A DNA stretch of 64,000 nucleotides from Pseudodesulfovibrio profundus. Its GTDB lineage: Bacteria > Desulfobacterota > Desulfovibrionia > Desulfovibrionales > Desulfovibrionaceae. The notes beneath the pieces are model-generated. The model was not told the DNA's origin. It made no database searches and saw only the letters and a program-made list of their open reading frames with translations. A program made the translations under genes and the position numbers. Below, piece by piece: positions 45,998 to 53,305 of this stretch. The stretch is taken from NCBI RefSeq assembly GCF_900217235.1, contig NZ_LT907975.1, forward strand, positions 2,765,001-2,829,000, written 5' to 3'. The stretch's first letter is position 1. Each line of letters starts with the position of its first letter.

Positions 45998-46296
45998 CTC
46001 GTAAACGTGTCCACCTTAAAATCGTCGCTCAGTGGTCCGAAGAACCGAGGCCACTTCTCTCCAAAACATTCAGCGTTCTAAAATACCCCACCCCCCTGTA
46101 TAGTCCAAGTCGTTCGTATGGGTAATAACCTTTGTTTATTCGGACATGGCAGCACTGGAGCAGTTACGCCTATACCCCCACTTCGACCCCACACACCCCC
46201 CAGGGGGCAGTCCACTTCAAACAAGAGAATCTTTACCGATAAACCTTGCAACCCGCTGTCATGGAAGACGGCGGCAGAGCATAGGAGAAATTAACT

Positions 46297-46572
46297 ATGC
46301 ACGTTTTTGCAGTAACAACTCACCTGGACCACAAGGATCCGAAAGAGCAGCCACTGATTATTGAGTCGTTGGTCATTGCCGACAGCTTGGAACAGCTTGT
46401 GACCAAGTATCCACGGAACCGAGAACGTAAAGAGTGGATACACGAGCGGATAGTCGAAATCCGTCTGTTAGGCAGTGATAAAAGTTCAGCTGCCCCCATG
46501 CCGCTTCTTAACATAAGCGACGAACAAGACCGCCAGCGCGAAAGCCAAGGCCAAAAAACTGTAACCCATTAG
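46297..46572 (+). CDS. Hypothetical protein of the element
   Basis: A 91-residue protein, not recognised. TAGGAG lies 9 bp before the ATG. The middle is charged (TKYPRNRERKEWIHERIVEIRLL) and likely helical. It lies 10 bp before the Gly-rich protein gene, which also has AGGAG, so the two form an operon. Confidence 0.6.
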   Translation: MHVFAVTTHLDHKDPKEQPLIIESLVIADSLEQLVTKYPRNRERKEWIHERIVEIRLLGSDKSSAAPMPLLNISDEQDRQRESQGQKTVTH

Positions 46573-46582
46573 GAGAATAGCT

Positions 46583-47611
46583 ATGCCTGACTTTGGTGGT
46601 GGCTATCAGAATGACCGTGCGGCTGGAGGCTCTGGTTTTGGAAGCTCAGGCTCTGGTGGTCCTGGTGGCGGCAGAAACGACTTTAGCGGTGGAGCGTCTG
46701 AGAAAAATACCTCATGGGGCTATGACCAACGAACAGGCCGAATAGTTCAGGTTGGCAAACCATCCCTTACTGGTCGCGGCATGATGACCACCGGTGTTGG
46801 TGGACAGGTCGGCTTTCAGAACGCCATGCGTAATGGCAACATGAATCAGGCGTGGAAGGCTATGACCATGAGCAACAAGGCTAGCCCGTTCCACAACCAG
46901 TATCGCCAGAATCTTCAAAAGAATATCCGTGACAACTTCGCGGCAAAACGATCAGCGGAGGCGCTTGATAGGGCTACACTGGCGAAACAAGCCAAGATGG
47001 GGGCAATCAGCCCATTTGACCATATTATGGCAACCAAAGCCGCTTATAAAGGAGACCTGAACGAGCTTGAAGGTTTTCTTGGCCAACCCTCGGCAATGAG
47101 AAAAACCCATAACTCCGGCGGTCTTCTTGGGAACATGTTTGGAGTCAAGGGTGATGATGTTCAAACGTCCTTTGAAGACCGGGACACCCTGCAAGCGGGC
47201 GGGCAACTCGACTCGCAGGGGGAAACGTCTGGCTTCGGCCCTATGAACCCCGCAGGCTACCTAATGAGTATTACCTCGGCACCCGTTGCGGGGATGATGG
47301 CAAAAGGTACTTATGGCTTAACCGGCAACGTCCCAATGGCAAAAGCAACCGGACGTGTGGCTAAAATGGGGCTGGATACACTCGGCAAGCAGGCACAACC
47401 CTCGGCCTTTAGTGCTCCTGTGTCTATGGGGCTTGGGCTGCTCGGAGTTCCTGCCGTGTCGCAACTGGGCCAAATGGCAAAAGTCATGGATACCGGGCTG
47501 ACCTTGAACAGTTATGGCATAACCAACCCGAACCCAACGCCGAGCTACAGAGAGCGAAGCGGCAACCACAGCCGAAAGCCGTGGTGGTCTTCAGGCGGCT
47601 TTCTGACTTAA
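46583..47611 (+). CDS. Gly-rich protein of unknown function, phage-structural-like
   Basis: A 342-residue protein. The first 45 residues are almost all Gly, Ser and Asn (GGSGFGSSGSGGPGGG). A middle part (90-160) is rich in Gln, Asn and Lys, and a C-terminal third has hydrophobic Gly/Ala stretches (SAPVAGMMAKGTYGL; SAPVSMGLGLLGVPAVSQLG). No domain is recognised. Composition recalls virion, pilot or secreted assembly proteins. TAGGAG precedes the ATG. It ends 4 bp into a convergent lipoprotein gene. Confidence 0.6.
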   Translation: MPDFGGGYQNDRAAGGSGFGSSGSGGPGGGRNDFSGGASEKNTSWGYDQRTGRIVQVGKPSLTGRGMMTTGVGGQVGFQNAMRNGNMNQAWKAMTMSNKASPFHNQYRQNLQKNIRDNFAAKRSAEALDRATLAKQAKMGAISPFDHIMATKAAYKGDLNELEGFLGQPSAMRKTHNSGGLLGNMFGVKGDDVQTSFEDRDTLQAGGQLDSQGETSGFGPMNPAGYLMSITSAPVAGMMAKGTYGLTGNVPMAKATGRVAKMGLDTLGKQAQPSAFSAPVSMGLGLLGVPAVSQLGQMAKVMDTGLTLNSYGITNPNPTPSYRERSGNHSRKPWWSSGGFLT

Positions 47612-47901
47612 TCCTCATCCCACCAGTCTGGCGGACGCTGGCCCGTTTGATCGGGGAGATCGTTATTCCAAAGGATAGTCCCTATTGCGGTACCTATCCC
47701 AACATCAAGGGCAAACCATCCCGCATCTTCCCATGACGGCGGTTCAGTCGTCCGCCTCACTTTACTAGGATCAGACTCTCCATGCGCTCTGGCGCATTCT
47801 TGAGTGCGGCATTGAGGCAGGGCAGCGTTTTGAAAATCGTCAAACGTTGTACAGCCGGTCAATCCAAACAAAACAAGCAATATGAAAAGTGGATGTTTCA
47901 T
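47608..47901 (-). CDS. Small lipoprotein of the element
   Basis: A 97-residue lipoprotein. The signal ILLVLFGLTGC ends in a lipobox with Cys17. The mature part is polar with a CRTQEC pair, and a central hydrophobic stretch WFALDVGIGTAIGTILW could be a membrane or amphipathic segment. AAGGAT precedes the ATG. It overlaps the Gly-rich gene tail to tail by 4 bp. Confidence 0.65.
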   Translation of the reverse strand: MKHPLFILLVLFGLTGCTTFDDFQNAALPQCRTQECARAHGESDPSKVRRTTEPPSWEDAGWFALDVGIGTAIGTILWNNDLPDQTGQRPPDWWDED

Positions 47902-48037
47902 TGAATATCCTTAAACGGTTTAATGCTATCAGGATTTGTTGCAAGGGTAGCAACCTGAACTATGTAGGACATACTAACAAGACCGAAGGTCTCAAAGACA
48001 GCGGGTCGAGTGGTGACAACAGACCGTGGTGGATAGT

Positions 48038-48214
48038 CTAGATAGATAATATATACAGGATGCTGTCTACAGTCTTCAAGGCTGAATTGTCCTTCTTCTT
48101 CTCCTGCTGAGTGGTCTCTTCTTCCTTCTTCTCAGTCTTTGTCGTTTGTTGTTGCTTCGCAGCGCAACCGAACAGCAAACCAACCAGACAAATCATAACA
48201 ATGAGCTTCTTCAT
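48038..48214 (-). CDS. Very small lipoprotein, Lys/Glu-rich
   Basis: A 58-residue lipoprotein: signal KKLIVMICLVGLLFGC with the lipobox Cys at 17, then a Lys/Gln/Glu-rich middle. The C-terminus is ALKTVDSILYILSI. AGGAG lies 8 bp before the ATG at 48214; an upstream start is not needed. Size and composition recall phage spanin o-subunits or toxin-like lipoproteins, but no family is assigned. Confidence 0.55.
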   Translation of the reverse strand: MKKLIVMICLVGLLFGCAAKQQQTTKTEKKEEETTQQEKKKDNSALKTVDSILYILSI

Positions 48215-48333
48215 GGGTCTTCTCCTGACCTTTTTCATAGCACGGCCTCACATATATTCAAATGAATGTTTTTATATTGCGACAACCTCAACCCATCGAC
48301 AGGACGTTGATGACATTTACAAGGACGTATATC

Positions 48334-48648
48334 ATGACAAAACTGACCCCACTGAAAGCGGTACGAGCACACTGTGTCGAATGTTGTGGCGGTAGCACCC
48401 GAGAAGCCTCTCTGTGTACTGCGAATGGATGCCCTGTTTACCCAATTCGCAACGGCATCAATAAAGACCCTGCGACAGGAGCCAACAAAGTAAAGTCTGT
48501 GCTCAAGGCCATACGGAAGCGCTGCCTTGACTGTTGTGGGTTTTCTCCAAAGCAAGTGGGAGATTGCGACTTTGAAAGTTGTGCTTTGTTTGTATATCGC
48601 TTTGGCTCGAACCCATCGCGTCAGGGTGTGGGGGGTGCCAATGGGTAA
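48334..48648 (+). CDS. Cys-rich protein with two copies of a metal-binding motif
   Basis: A 104-residue protein. Two repeats each read C-x2-CCG, then a C-x4-C: HCVECCGGSTREASLCTANGC and RCLDCCGFSPKQVGDCDFESC (near residues 13-33 and 63-83). Each carries about five Cys and probably binds zinc or a cluster. AAGGAC precedes the ATG. It overlaps the nuclease gene by 8 bp, so they are co-translated. Confidence 0.65.
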   Translation: MTKLTPLKAVRAHCVECCGGSTREASLCTANGCPVYPIRNGINKDPATGANKVKSVLKAIRKRCLDCCGFSPKQVGDCDFESCALFVYRFGSNPSRQGVGGANG

Positions 48649-48970
48649 GGCCAGTCGAGACAAGGGCAAGCGCGGCGAACGTGAAGCGGCAGCCCTTCTC
48701 AGAGAATATGGATTCGAGGCAAGGCGAGGTTGCCAGTATCAAGGCGGACCAGACTCCCCGGACGTGGTAGCCGATGGTTTGCCGTTACACTTCGAGATCA
48801 AGCGCACGGAACGTCTGTCATTGTATCCAGCAATTGAGCAAGCGACTCAGGACGCAGGAGCTGAGAAAATACCCATAGTGCTTCATAGGCAAAGCCGTAA
48901 GCCTTGGTTGGCAATCATACCAGCCGAGGAACTCCTAAGCCTTCTCAGGCAAGTTTATCCTAATAACTAA
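48641..48970 (+). CDS. PD-(D/E)XK nuclease, Holliday-junction-resolvase-like
   Basis: A 109-residue protein. The pattern RDKGKRGEREAAALLREYGF, then PDVVADGLPLHFEIKRTE, gives the Glu, Asp and ExK residues of the PD-(D/E)XK fold, close to Hjc-type Holliday junction resolvases. Such small nucleases are common in phages and integrating elements and process recombination junctions. The start overlaps the Cys-repeat gene by 8 bp with GGGGGG upstream. Activity is inferred. Confidence 0.7.
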   Translation: MGKASRDKGKRGEREAAALLREYGFEARRGCQYQGGPDSPDVVADGLPLHFEIKRTERLSLYPAIEQATQDAGAEKIPIVLHRQSRKPWLAIIPAEELLSLLRQVYPNN

Positions 48971-49087
48971 CTCACAGTCGGTTTTTTGAAGGCGGACACC
49001 CCAAGACGACTAATGCCCCATCAAAGGCGCTAGACTCCATTAATCGGCGCGTGAGTGTGTGTTTTTAGAGAGCCACGGCTATATCAG

Positions 49088-49131
49088 AGCGGACTATCGG
49101 CAGCTTGTCGAGGTCCGCTTTTCCTTTTTGT
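49088..49131 (+). terminator. Intrinsic terminator after the nuclease gene
   Basis: AGCGGAC (49088-49094) pairs with GTCCGCT (49113-49119) across an 18-base loop, followed by TTTTCCTTTTT. Confidence 0.7.
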
Positions 49132-49195
49132 TGGCGACAGGCTGAAGGCTTGTATCTCTCATTGTAGATTTAATACGTTTTCTAAAGAAATAATA

Positions 49196-49225
49196 TTGAC
49201 AAAATTAATTTAATGCCTTTATGGT
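49196..49225 (+). promoter_or_regulatory. Sigma-70-type promoter of the second recombinase
   Basis: TTGACA at 49196-49201, an 18-base AT-rich spacer and TATGGT at 49220-49225, 43 bp before the recombinase start. It lies just after a terminator and matches both boxes well. Confidence 0.6.
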
Positions 49226-49268
49226 GGCATCGAAGCTGGATATAAAAATCTGGCCAAGAGGGGAATCC

Positions 49269-49946
49269 ATGAGGGCATACGGATATTTAAGAGTGAGCGG
49301 GTCCGGTCAAATTGATGGTGATGGTTTTATCCGCCAGCAAGAAGAGATCGAGCGTCATTCAAAAGCCATCGGTATCGAGATCGTACGCTACTACCGTGAA
49401 GAGGGCGTGAGCGGTACAGCCGACGAAGCAGATCGGCCAGCCTTTCAGGAAATGGTGTCCGCCATATTGAAGAATGGTGTCCGTACCATCGTCATAGAAG
49501 GCATGGACCGTCTAGCCCGTGAGTATCGCATACAGGAAAGTCTGGTCATTTACTTGGCTTCAAAAGATATAACGCTCATATCAGCCAGGACAGGTGAAGA
49601 CGTAACCGAGGCCATGCAAGCCGACCCTATGAGAAAAGCCCTTATTCAGATGCAGGGCATATTCTCGGAGCTTGAAAAGTCTATGCTTGTCAAAAAGCTC
49701 AAGGCGGCCCGAGAGCGAAAACGTGAACAAACCGGGAAGTGTGAAGGTCGGAAGTCTTTGAAGGAAGGCAAGCCCGATACGTGGCGAGAGATCAAACGCT
49801 TGTACCGCAAGCCAAGGCTCGGCAAGCGTAAGTCGTATCGTGAAATAGCCGAGGCCCTAAACGCCGAAGGGCATACCACGATGGCGGGAAAGCCTTTCAC
49901 GGCCGGCAATCTCCAGCAAATCATATGGAGGGAACAGCAAAAGTAG
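49269..49946 (+). CDS. Serine recombinase, second type
   Basis: A 225-residue recombinase of a different subgroup from the one at 43984. The catalytic Ser is in YGYLRVSGSGQIDGDG. The family core shows DRLAREYRIQESLVIYL and SELEKSMLVKKLKAARERKRE. A C-terminal part from about residue 150 (SYREIAEALNAEGHTTMAGKPFTAGNLQQII) is a small recombinase domain. It could be the element's integrase. GAGGGG precedes the ATG at 49269; an in-frame start at 49221 is less likely. Confidence 0.88.
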   Translation: MRAYGYLRVSGSGQIDGDGFIRQQEEIERHSKAIGIEIVRYYREEGVSGTADEADRPAFQEMVSAILKNGVRTIVIEGMDRLAREYRIQESLVIYLASKDITLISARTGEDVTEAMQADPMRKALIQMQGIFSELEKSMLVKKLKAARERKREQTGKCEGRKSLKEGKPDTWREIKRLYRKPRLGKRKSYREIAEALNAEGHTTMAGKPFTAGNLQQIIWREQQK

Positions 49947-50027
49947 CTGAACTCATAGAATCGGCCCAAGGGAGTGGTTGAAGCACCCCCAAGGACCTAA
50001 CCACAAACGTACTTTGGAGGTACGAAA

Positions 50028-50465
50028 ATGGCTGAAAATATTGTAACCAACAATGGAGTAAAGGCAATCCCCGTGGAAGTGACCGAAAAGGCGAAGGGAA
50101 AAGTCATTCACGCTCTTTCAATGGTCTATGACCTACGGTGTGCGCTTGAGAAGTTAGAAGAGGCTTTTGCTAGCAAGGAAGAATATGGTTGGGAAGTTAT
50201 TCTTCGGTCTTTGAGTGGCGAAATGGGACAAGCCGCAGAAGAGTTAGAAGATGCCGAACGATTGCTTATGCCCGAATCGACCGAACCAACGACTCCGAAT
50301 ACCCCGCCGGAAGAAATTGCGGACAGCACCACCATTGAGAGAGTGAAGGAGGTGTTGGCGGCTAAAGGGCAGGAGGCCGACAAATTGAAGGGTTCAGTTG
50401 AGCTTCTCCACCATTTCACACTGCTTGACAAAAAACAGCCCCAAGCGTCCTCAGAGATACGATAA
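50028..50465 (+). CDS. Hypothetical acidic protein of the element
   Basis: A 145-residue acidic protein, not recognised. Long helices are likely at residues 18-80, then a Thr/Pro-rich linker (ESTEPTTPNTPPEE), then a second helical part. It has no membrane segment and only one Cys. GGAGG lies 8 bp before the ATG. It lies 81 bp after the second recombinase gene and ends at a terminator. Confidence 0.6.
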   Translation: MAENIVTNNGVKAIPVEVTEKAKGKVIHALSMVYDLRCALEKLEEAFASKEEYGWEVILRSLSGEMGQAAEELEDAERLLMPESTEPTTPNTPPEEIADSTTIERVKEVLAAKGQEADKLKGSVELLHHFTLLDKKQPQASSEIR

Positions 50466-50488
50466 TCTTTTAATGGCAATCAACCATG

Positions 50489-50515
50489 ACGGGGGCTTCG
50501 GCTCCCGTTTTTTTG
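50489..50515 (+). terminator. Intrinsic terminator in the element
   Basis: ACGGGGGC (50489-50496), loop TTCG, GCTCCCGT (50501-50508), then a T7 run. The stem has one G-T pair. Confidence 0.88.
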
Positions 50516-50600
50516 TATGCCGCATACCCTCTTGCAGTGTTGACAGGAATGTGTACTTTAGTTCTATAGGTGCCCTTATAAAATTAATAGGAGCAGAATA

Positions 50601-51125
50601 GTGGAATGGATAGCGGCGGCCATAGTGCTTGTTTTCCTCCTTTGGAGGTGGCCTAAAAAAACGCTAATTGGCGGCGGAGTGTTAGTTAGCCTTGCAGCCA
50701 TCGGGGTAGGCTATTTGTTTGCCCAAAACTGGTATAAAGACTACCAACAAGAAACACTAATTCGTGGTGTAAATATTACCGTTTTGAAAGATTTGCCGCC
50801 GAAAACAGAGTCTAGGGACAAGTCACTTTGGGACATTTTAGATGAAGAGTATGTGAATAGGCATATTTGGCGCGTCACATTTAACAACACCACAAACGAG
50901 ACAATTACCAAAATAGTTTGGGAGCCTGTCGTCAAAAAGAAAGGTCACAGTAATAAGCTGAATTCTGGGGGGTATGACCGCTATACATCTGACCGAATCA
51001 TACCTCCTGGAAAGTCTGCGACAAGCGTCTGGCTTACTCCAAAGCTGACACCGTGGGGGGCGCGCACACCAATTGAGCAACTTGTTCTTAATGTTAATAT
51101 TACACGGGTAGAGACTCAGCCGTAG
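50601..51125 (+). CDS. Membrane-anchored protein of the element
   Basis: A 174-residue protein with two N-terminal hydrophobic segments (residues 3-18 and 22-41). A soluble part follows with a beta-strand pattern: WRVTFNNTTNETITKIVWEPVV and PPGKSATSVWLTP. No family is recognised. The fold hints at a periplasmic Ig-like or fimbrial-chaperone-like domain, unproven. The GTG start at 50601 has GGAG 7 bp upstream. It is the last element gene before attR. Confidence 0.6.
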   Translation: MEWIAAAIVLVFLLWRWPKKTLIGGGVLVSLAAIGVGYLFAQNWYKDYQQETLIRGVNITVLKDLPPKTESRDKSLWDILDEEYVNRHIWRVTFNNTTNETITKIVWEPVVKKKGHSNKLNSGGYDRYTSDRIIPPGKSATSVWLTPKLTPWGARTPIEQLVLNVNITRVETQP

Positions 51126-51628
51126 CCAGGGGGATAGTGTCAGATTGACACCTACCCAATAAGAAAAGTCAGGATGGGCAAAGTTCTCATGGAGAGTATT
51201 TTCTTGTGTGAAAATCTCCAACTCACTGGCCAATTGAAGGTCCATGTCTACGCAGGCGACATCAACCAAGTATAGGGATTACCGAGACTGAAAAAAGGGC
51301 TGTGAGCCGTTAGTGTCTTTTTTATACTGTGTGCGTTGCGTTTGCGCCTCGTTTGGCTGTGCTTCAAAACATACTCCGTGAGCTATTTAGCAGTATTCGC
51401 AATTTTAGCATGGTGGCGAGTTCCGCATCCCTATTCGGTCCCTTTGGGTGGGGCCTTTGGGATGCTCAAGGATGTCAACGGCAGATGACTTAATTGGAAG
51501 CCGTTGTAAATAAATCTAAGAGATCTTTTGGATAATGCGAGTCCTGCTAAGAGGTGGTGCTATGGTGGGGTATGGGTGGAAAAAGAAAAAGCAGACTAGC
51601 ATAAATGGCTAACCTGCTTAATTTTTTT
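51126..51628. other. Right-end non-coding region of the element
   Basis: No gene is supported in these 503 bp. It contains an inverted pair GCATCCC/GGGATGC (51424-51462) and the terminator-like hairpin next to the tRNA. Recombinase or excision sites would be expected here, but no repeat could be tied to one. Confidence 0.45.
51581..51617 (-). terminator. Replacement terminator for tRNA-Pro supplied by the element
   Basis: On the minus strand, GCAG-x2-TAGC and GCTA-x2-CTGC (51591-51600 and 51608-51617) form a stem followed by TTTTTCTTTT. It lies 12 bp after the tRNA 3' end, inside the element. Confidence 0.6.
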
Positions 51629-51650
51629 TGGTCGGGGCAGAGAGATTTGA
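51629..51650. repeat. attR: tRNA-Pro 3' end
   Basis: The second copy of the 22-bp direct repeat, here as part of the intact tRNA. The matching copy at 42586-42607 sets the other end of the element. Confidence 0.9.
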
Positions 51651-51705
51651 ACTCCCGGCATCTAGTTCCCAAAACTAGCGCGCTACCAGGCTGCGCCATG
51701 CCCCG
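51629..51705 (-). tRNA. tRNA-Pro(TGG)
   Basis: A 77-nt tRNA that folds as a cloverleaf. The acceptor stem pairs CGGGGCA with TGCCCCG, then discriminator A and an encoded CCA. The anticodon arm has stem CTAGT/ACTAG and loop TTTGGGA, so the anticodon is TGG (51669-51671), reading proline. The D-arm GGCGCAGCCTGGTAGCGC and T-arm GGGAGTTCAAATCTCTC are normal. The 3' end doubles as attR, so the gene was restored after integration. Confidence 0.96.
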
Positions 51706-51789
51706 ACTTTTTGTGCGGCGTGACCTGAGTCGGTTCGACGCCGTGCGGACGCAATACCTACTGAAAAAGATTGTTGTTGGCAAGCACCA

Positions 51790-52809
51790 TCATGACATAT
51801 TTACGCCATGGACTTTTGCGCCGCAATGCCGGCACTTCCCGTCGATGACATCCACCCGCGATGCGGAGAAGCCGGTGCGGTTGATTATTTCCTTTCCGCA
51901 GCCCGGACAATCCGTGTGCTGTTTGTTCAGCCCGGGCATGTTGCCGATGTATACATAGTGGAGGCCCTTGCGCTTGCCCATGTCATACGCCAGATCGAGC
52001 GATGCACCGTTTGTCACAGGCAGATCGTCCATTTTGTAGTCGGGATGGAACCGTGAAATATGCCAGGGCGTGTCCGTGCCGATCTTGTTGGCGATGAAAT
52101 CCGTCAGTTGCTCCAATTCTTCCGGTGAATCGTTTTTGCCGGGGATCAGGAGCGTCGTTATCTCCAGCCACCAGCCGAGTTCGTGCTTGATGTACATGAG
52201 GTTGTCGAGCACAGGCTGTAATCGTGCTCCGGAAATCTCTGTGTAAAACGACTCGCTGAAACATTTGAGGTCCACGTTGATGGCGTCAATGTCCGAGGCG
52301 AGTTCGTCCAAACACTCGCGACTCATGAATCCGTTGGAGACCATGATGTTTTTCAGCCCGTGCGCATGGGCGAGCCGGGCTGTGTCCTGCATCAACTCGA
52401 AAAAAATGGTCGGCTCGGAATACGTGTATGAGATGGATGAGGCATCTTGATCAACGGCGGCATCCACCAGCGCTTCGGGCGGAATGGCCTGCCCAGTGAT
52501 GGTCCCGTTGGTGCGCGGCGGTTGCGACAGCGACCAGTTCTGGCAGAAGGAACAGCTCAGGTTGCAGCCCATGGTGGCAAAGGAAAAGGTTCGGCTGCCG
52601 GGTTGGAAATGATAAAGCGGCTTCTTTTCGACCGGATCCATGCTGTAGGAAGCTACCTTGTCGTAGTTCAGCGAGTAGAGCGTGCCGCTTCGGTTTTCCC
52701 GCACTCCGCAAAGGCCACGATTATCCGGTTTGATGACGCAGTAGTGGTTGCACAGGCGGCATTGGACCGCATCGTTTTTGAGAGGTTTCCAGAGTCTTGC
52801 TTCGATCAT
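51790..52809 (-). CDS. amrS: AmmeMemoRadiSam-type radical SAM enzyme
   Basis: Radical SAM protein of 339 residues. The N-terminus has a Cys cluster (CRLCNHYCVIKPDNRGLCGVREN) and the [4Fe-4S]/SAM motif is CNLSCSFC. A C-terminal Cys group (CPGCGKEII, CRHCGAKVHG) may bind zinc or iron. This matches the AmrS/PflX-like group often seen with AMMECR1 and Memo proteins; neither partner is here. The substrate is unknown. GGGAG precedes the ATG. Confidence 0.86.
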   Translation of the reverse strand: MIEARLWKPLKNDAVQCRLCNHYCVIKPDNRGLCGVRENRSGTLYSLNYDKVASYSMDPVEKKPLYHFQPGSRTFSFATMGCNLSCSFCQNWSLSQPPRTNGTITGQAIPPEALVDAAVDQDASSISYTYSEPTIFFELMQDTARLAHAHGLKNIMVSNGFMSRECLDELASDIDAINVDLKCFSESFYTEISGARLQPVLDNLMYIKHELGWWLEITTLLIPGKNDSPEELEQLTDFIANKIGTDTPWHISRFHPDYKMDDLPVTNGASLDLAYDMGKRKGLHYVYIGNMPGLNKQHTDCPGCGKEIINRTGFSASRVDVIDGKCRHCGAKVHGVNMS

Positions 52810-52859
52810 GTCGACTCCCGTTTGCGCTTATGGACTGAATAGCTCTGTCTTTTCAGTCA

Positions 52860-53144
52860 TTACTTGTCCTCGATCTTTACCTCGGGGTCCACGGTGATGA
52901 TGATCTTGTCGTACCAGTCTTCCTGCTCCCTCTTGTCCGGCTTGGAGCGGATGACGGTGTTGCCGTCCTCATCGGTGGTGACGGATGTCTCCTTTTGTCT
53001 GCCCTCGTCCGGGTGGGTGCCGAACGTGTTGTCCTTGCGATTCTTTGCCGTGTCCTTGTTTTCGAATTTCGCGGCAAACCCAAGGGATGCCGTCAAAATG
53101 ACGACTGTAACGGCCAGAAGCAGATTTTTCCATATATGTCGCAT
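52860..53144 (-). CDS. Small exported protein of unknown function
   Basis: A 94-residue protein with a signal peptide (residues 1-25, cleavage near GFA-AKF). The mature part is very polar, rich in Lys, Asp and Glu, with a C-terminal IIITVDPEVKIEDK. No family is recognised. GGAGG lies 8 bp before the ATG at 53144. It is probably periplasmic, perhaps disordered. Confidence 0.65.
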   Translation of the reverse strand: MRHIWKNLLLAVTVVILTASLGFAAKFENKDTAKNRKDNTFGTHPDEGRQKETSVTTDEDGNTVIRSKPDKREQEDWYDKIIITVDPEVKIEDK

Positions 53145-53305
53145 GACAAGACCTCCATTGGATGGAAATGTATCCATATTTCATAATATATAGTCCAGAC
53201 GCCTTTTGCAATGCAATTGACGCGCCGGGTGAAGTCTATACTTGAACTTGCAGCGGCAACCATCTATAGAGCTTCCATCTTGAACGCGTATTACGGAGAG
53301 AGAGA

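Larger units (their letters stand above)
44769..46058 (+). mobile_element. IS3-family insertion sequence
   Basis: A 1290-bp element with imperfect inverted ends. AGAAGTGGCCTCGG is identical at both ends; GGACCACT and AAGGTGGACA recur further in at similar spacing. It carries orfA and orfB, both intact. No clear 3-4-bp target duplication is seen (CAC against CTC). It lies inside the integrative element. Confidence 0.92.
42586..51628. mobile_element. 9.0-kb integrative element in tRNA-Pro
   Basis: The region between two 22-bp direct repeats of the tRNA-Pro 3' end. It holds about eleven unrecognised or accessory genes, two serine recombinases and an IS3-type element. Its left 2 kb is strongly AT-rich compared with the surrounding DNA. 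No tyrosine integrase, primase, helicase, capsid or conjugation gene is recognised. Removing the IS leaves 7.75 kb. It may be a satellite, a plasmid-like integrating element or a reduced prophage. Confidence 0.85.

Noticed and set aside
46146-46364. 72-codon reading before the 91-residue gene
   Set aside because: No ribosome-binding site, and it overlaps a gene with a strong one.
42586-51628. Classic toxin-antitoxin or restriction-modification system in the element
   Set aside because: The PD-(D/E)XK protein resembles a junction resolvase and has no methyltransferase partner; no known toxin or antitoxin fold was recognised.
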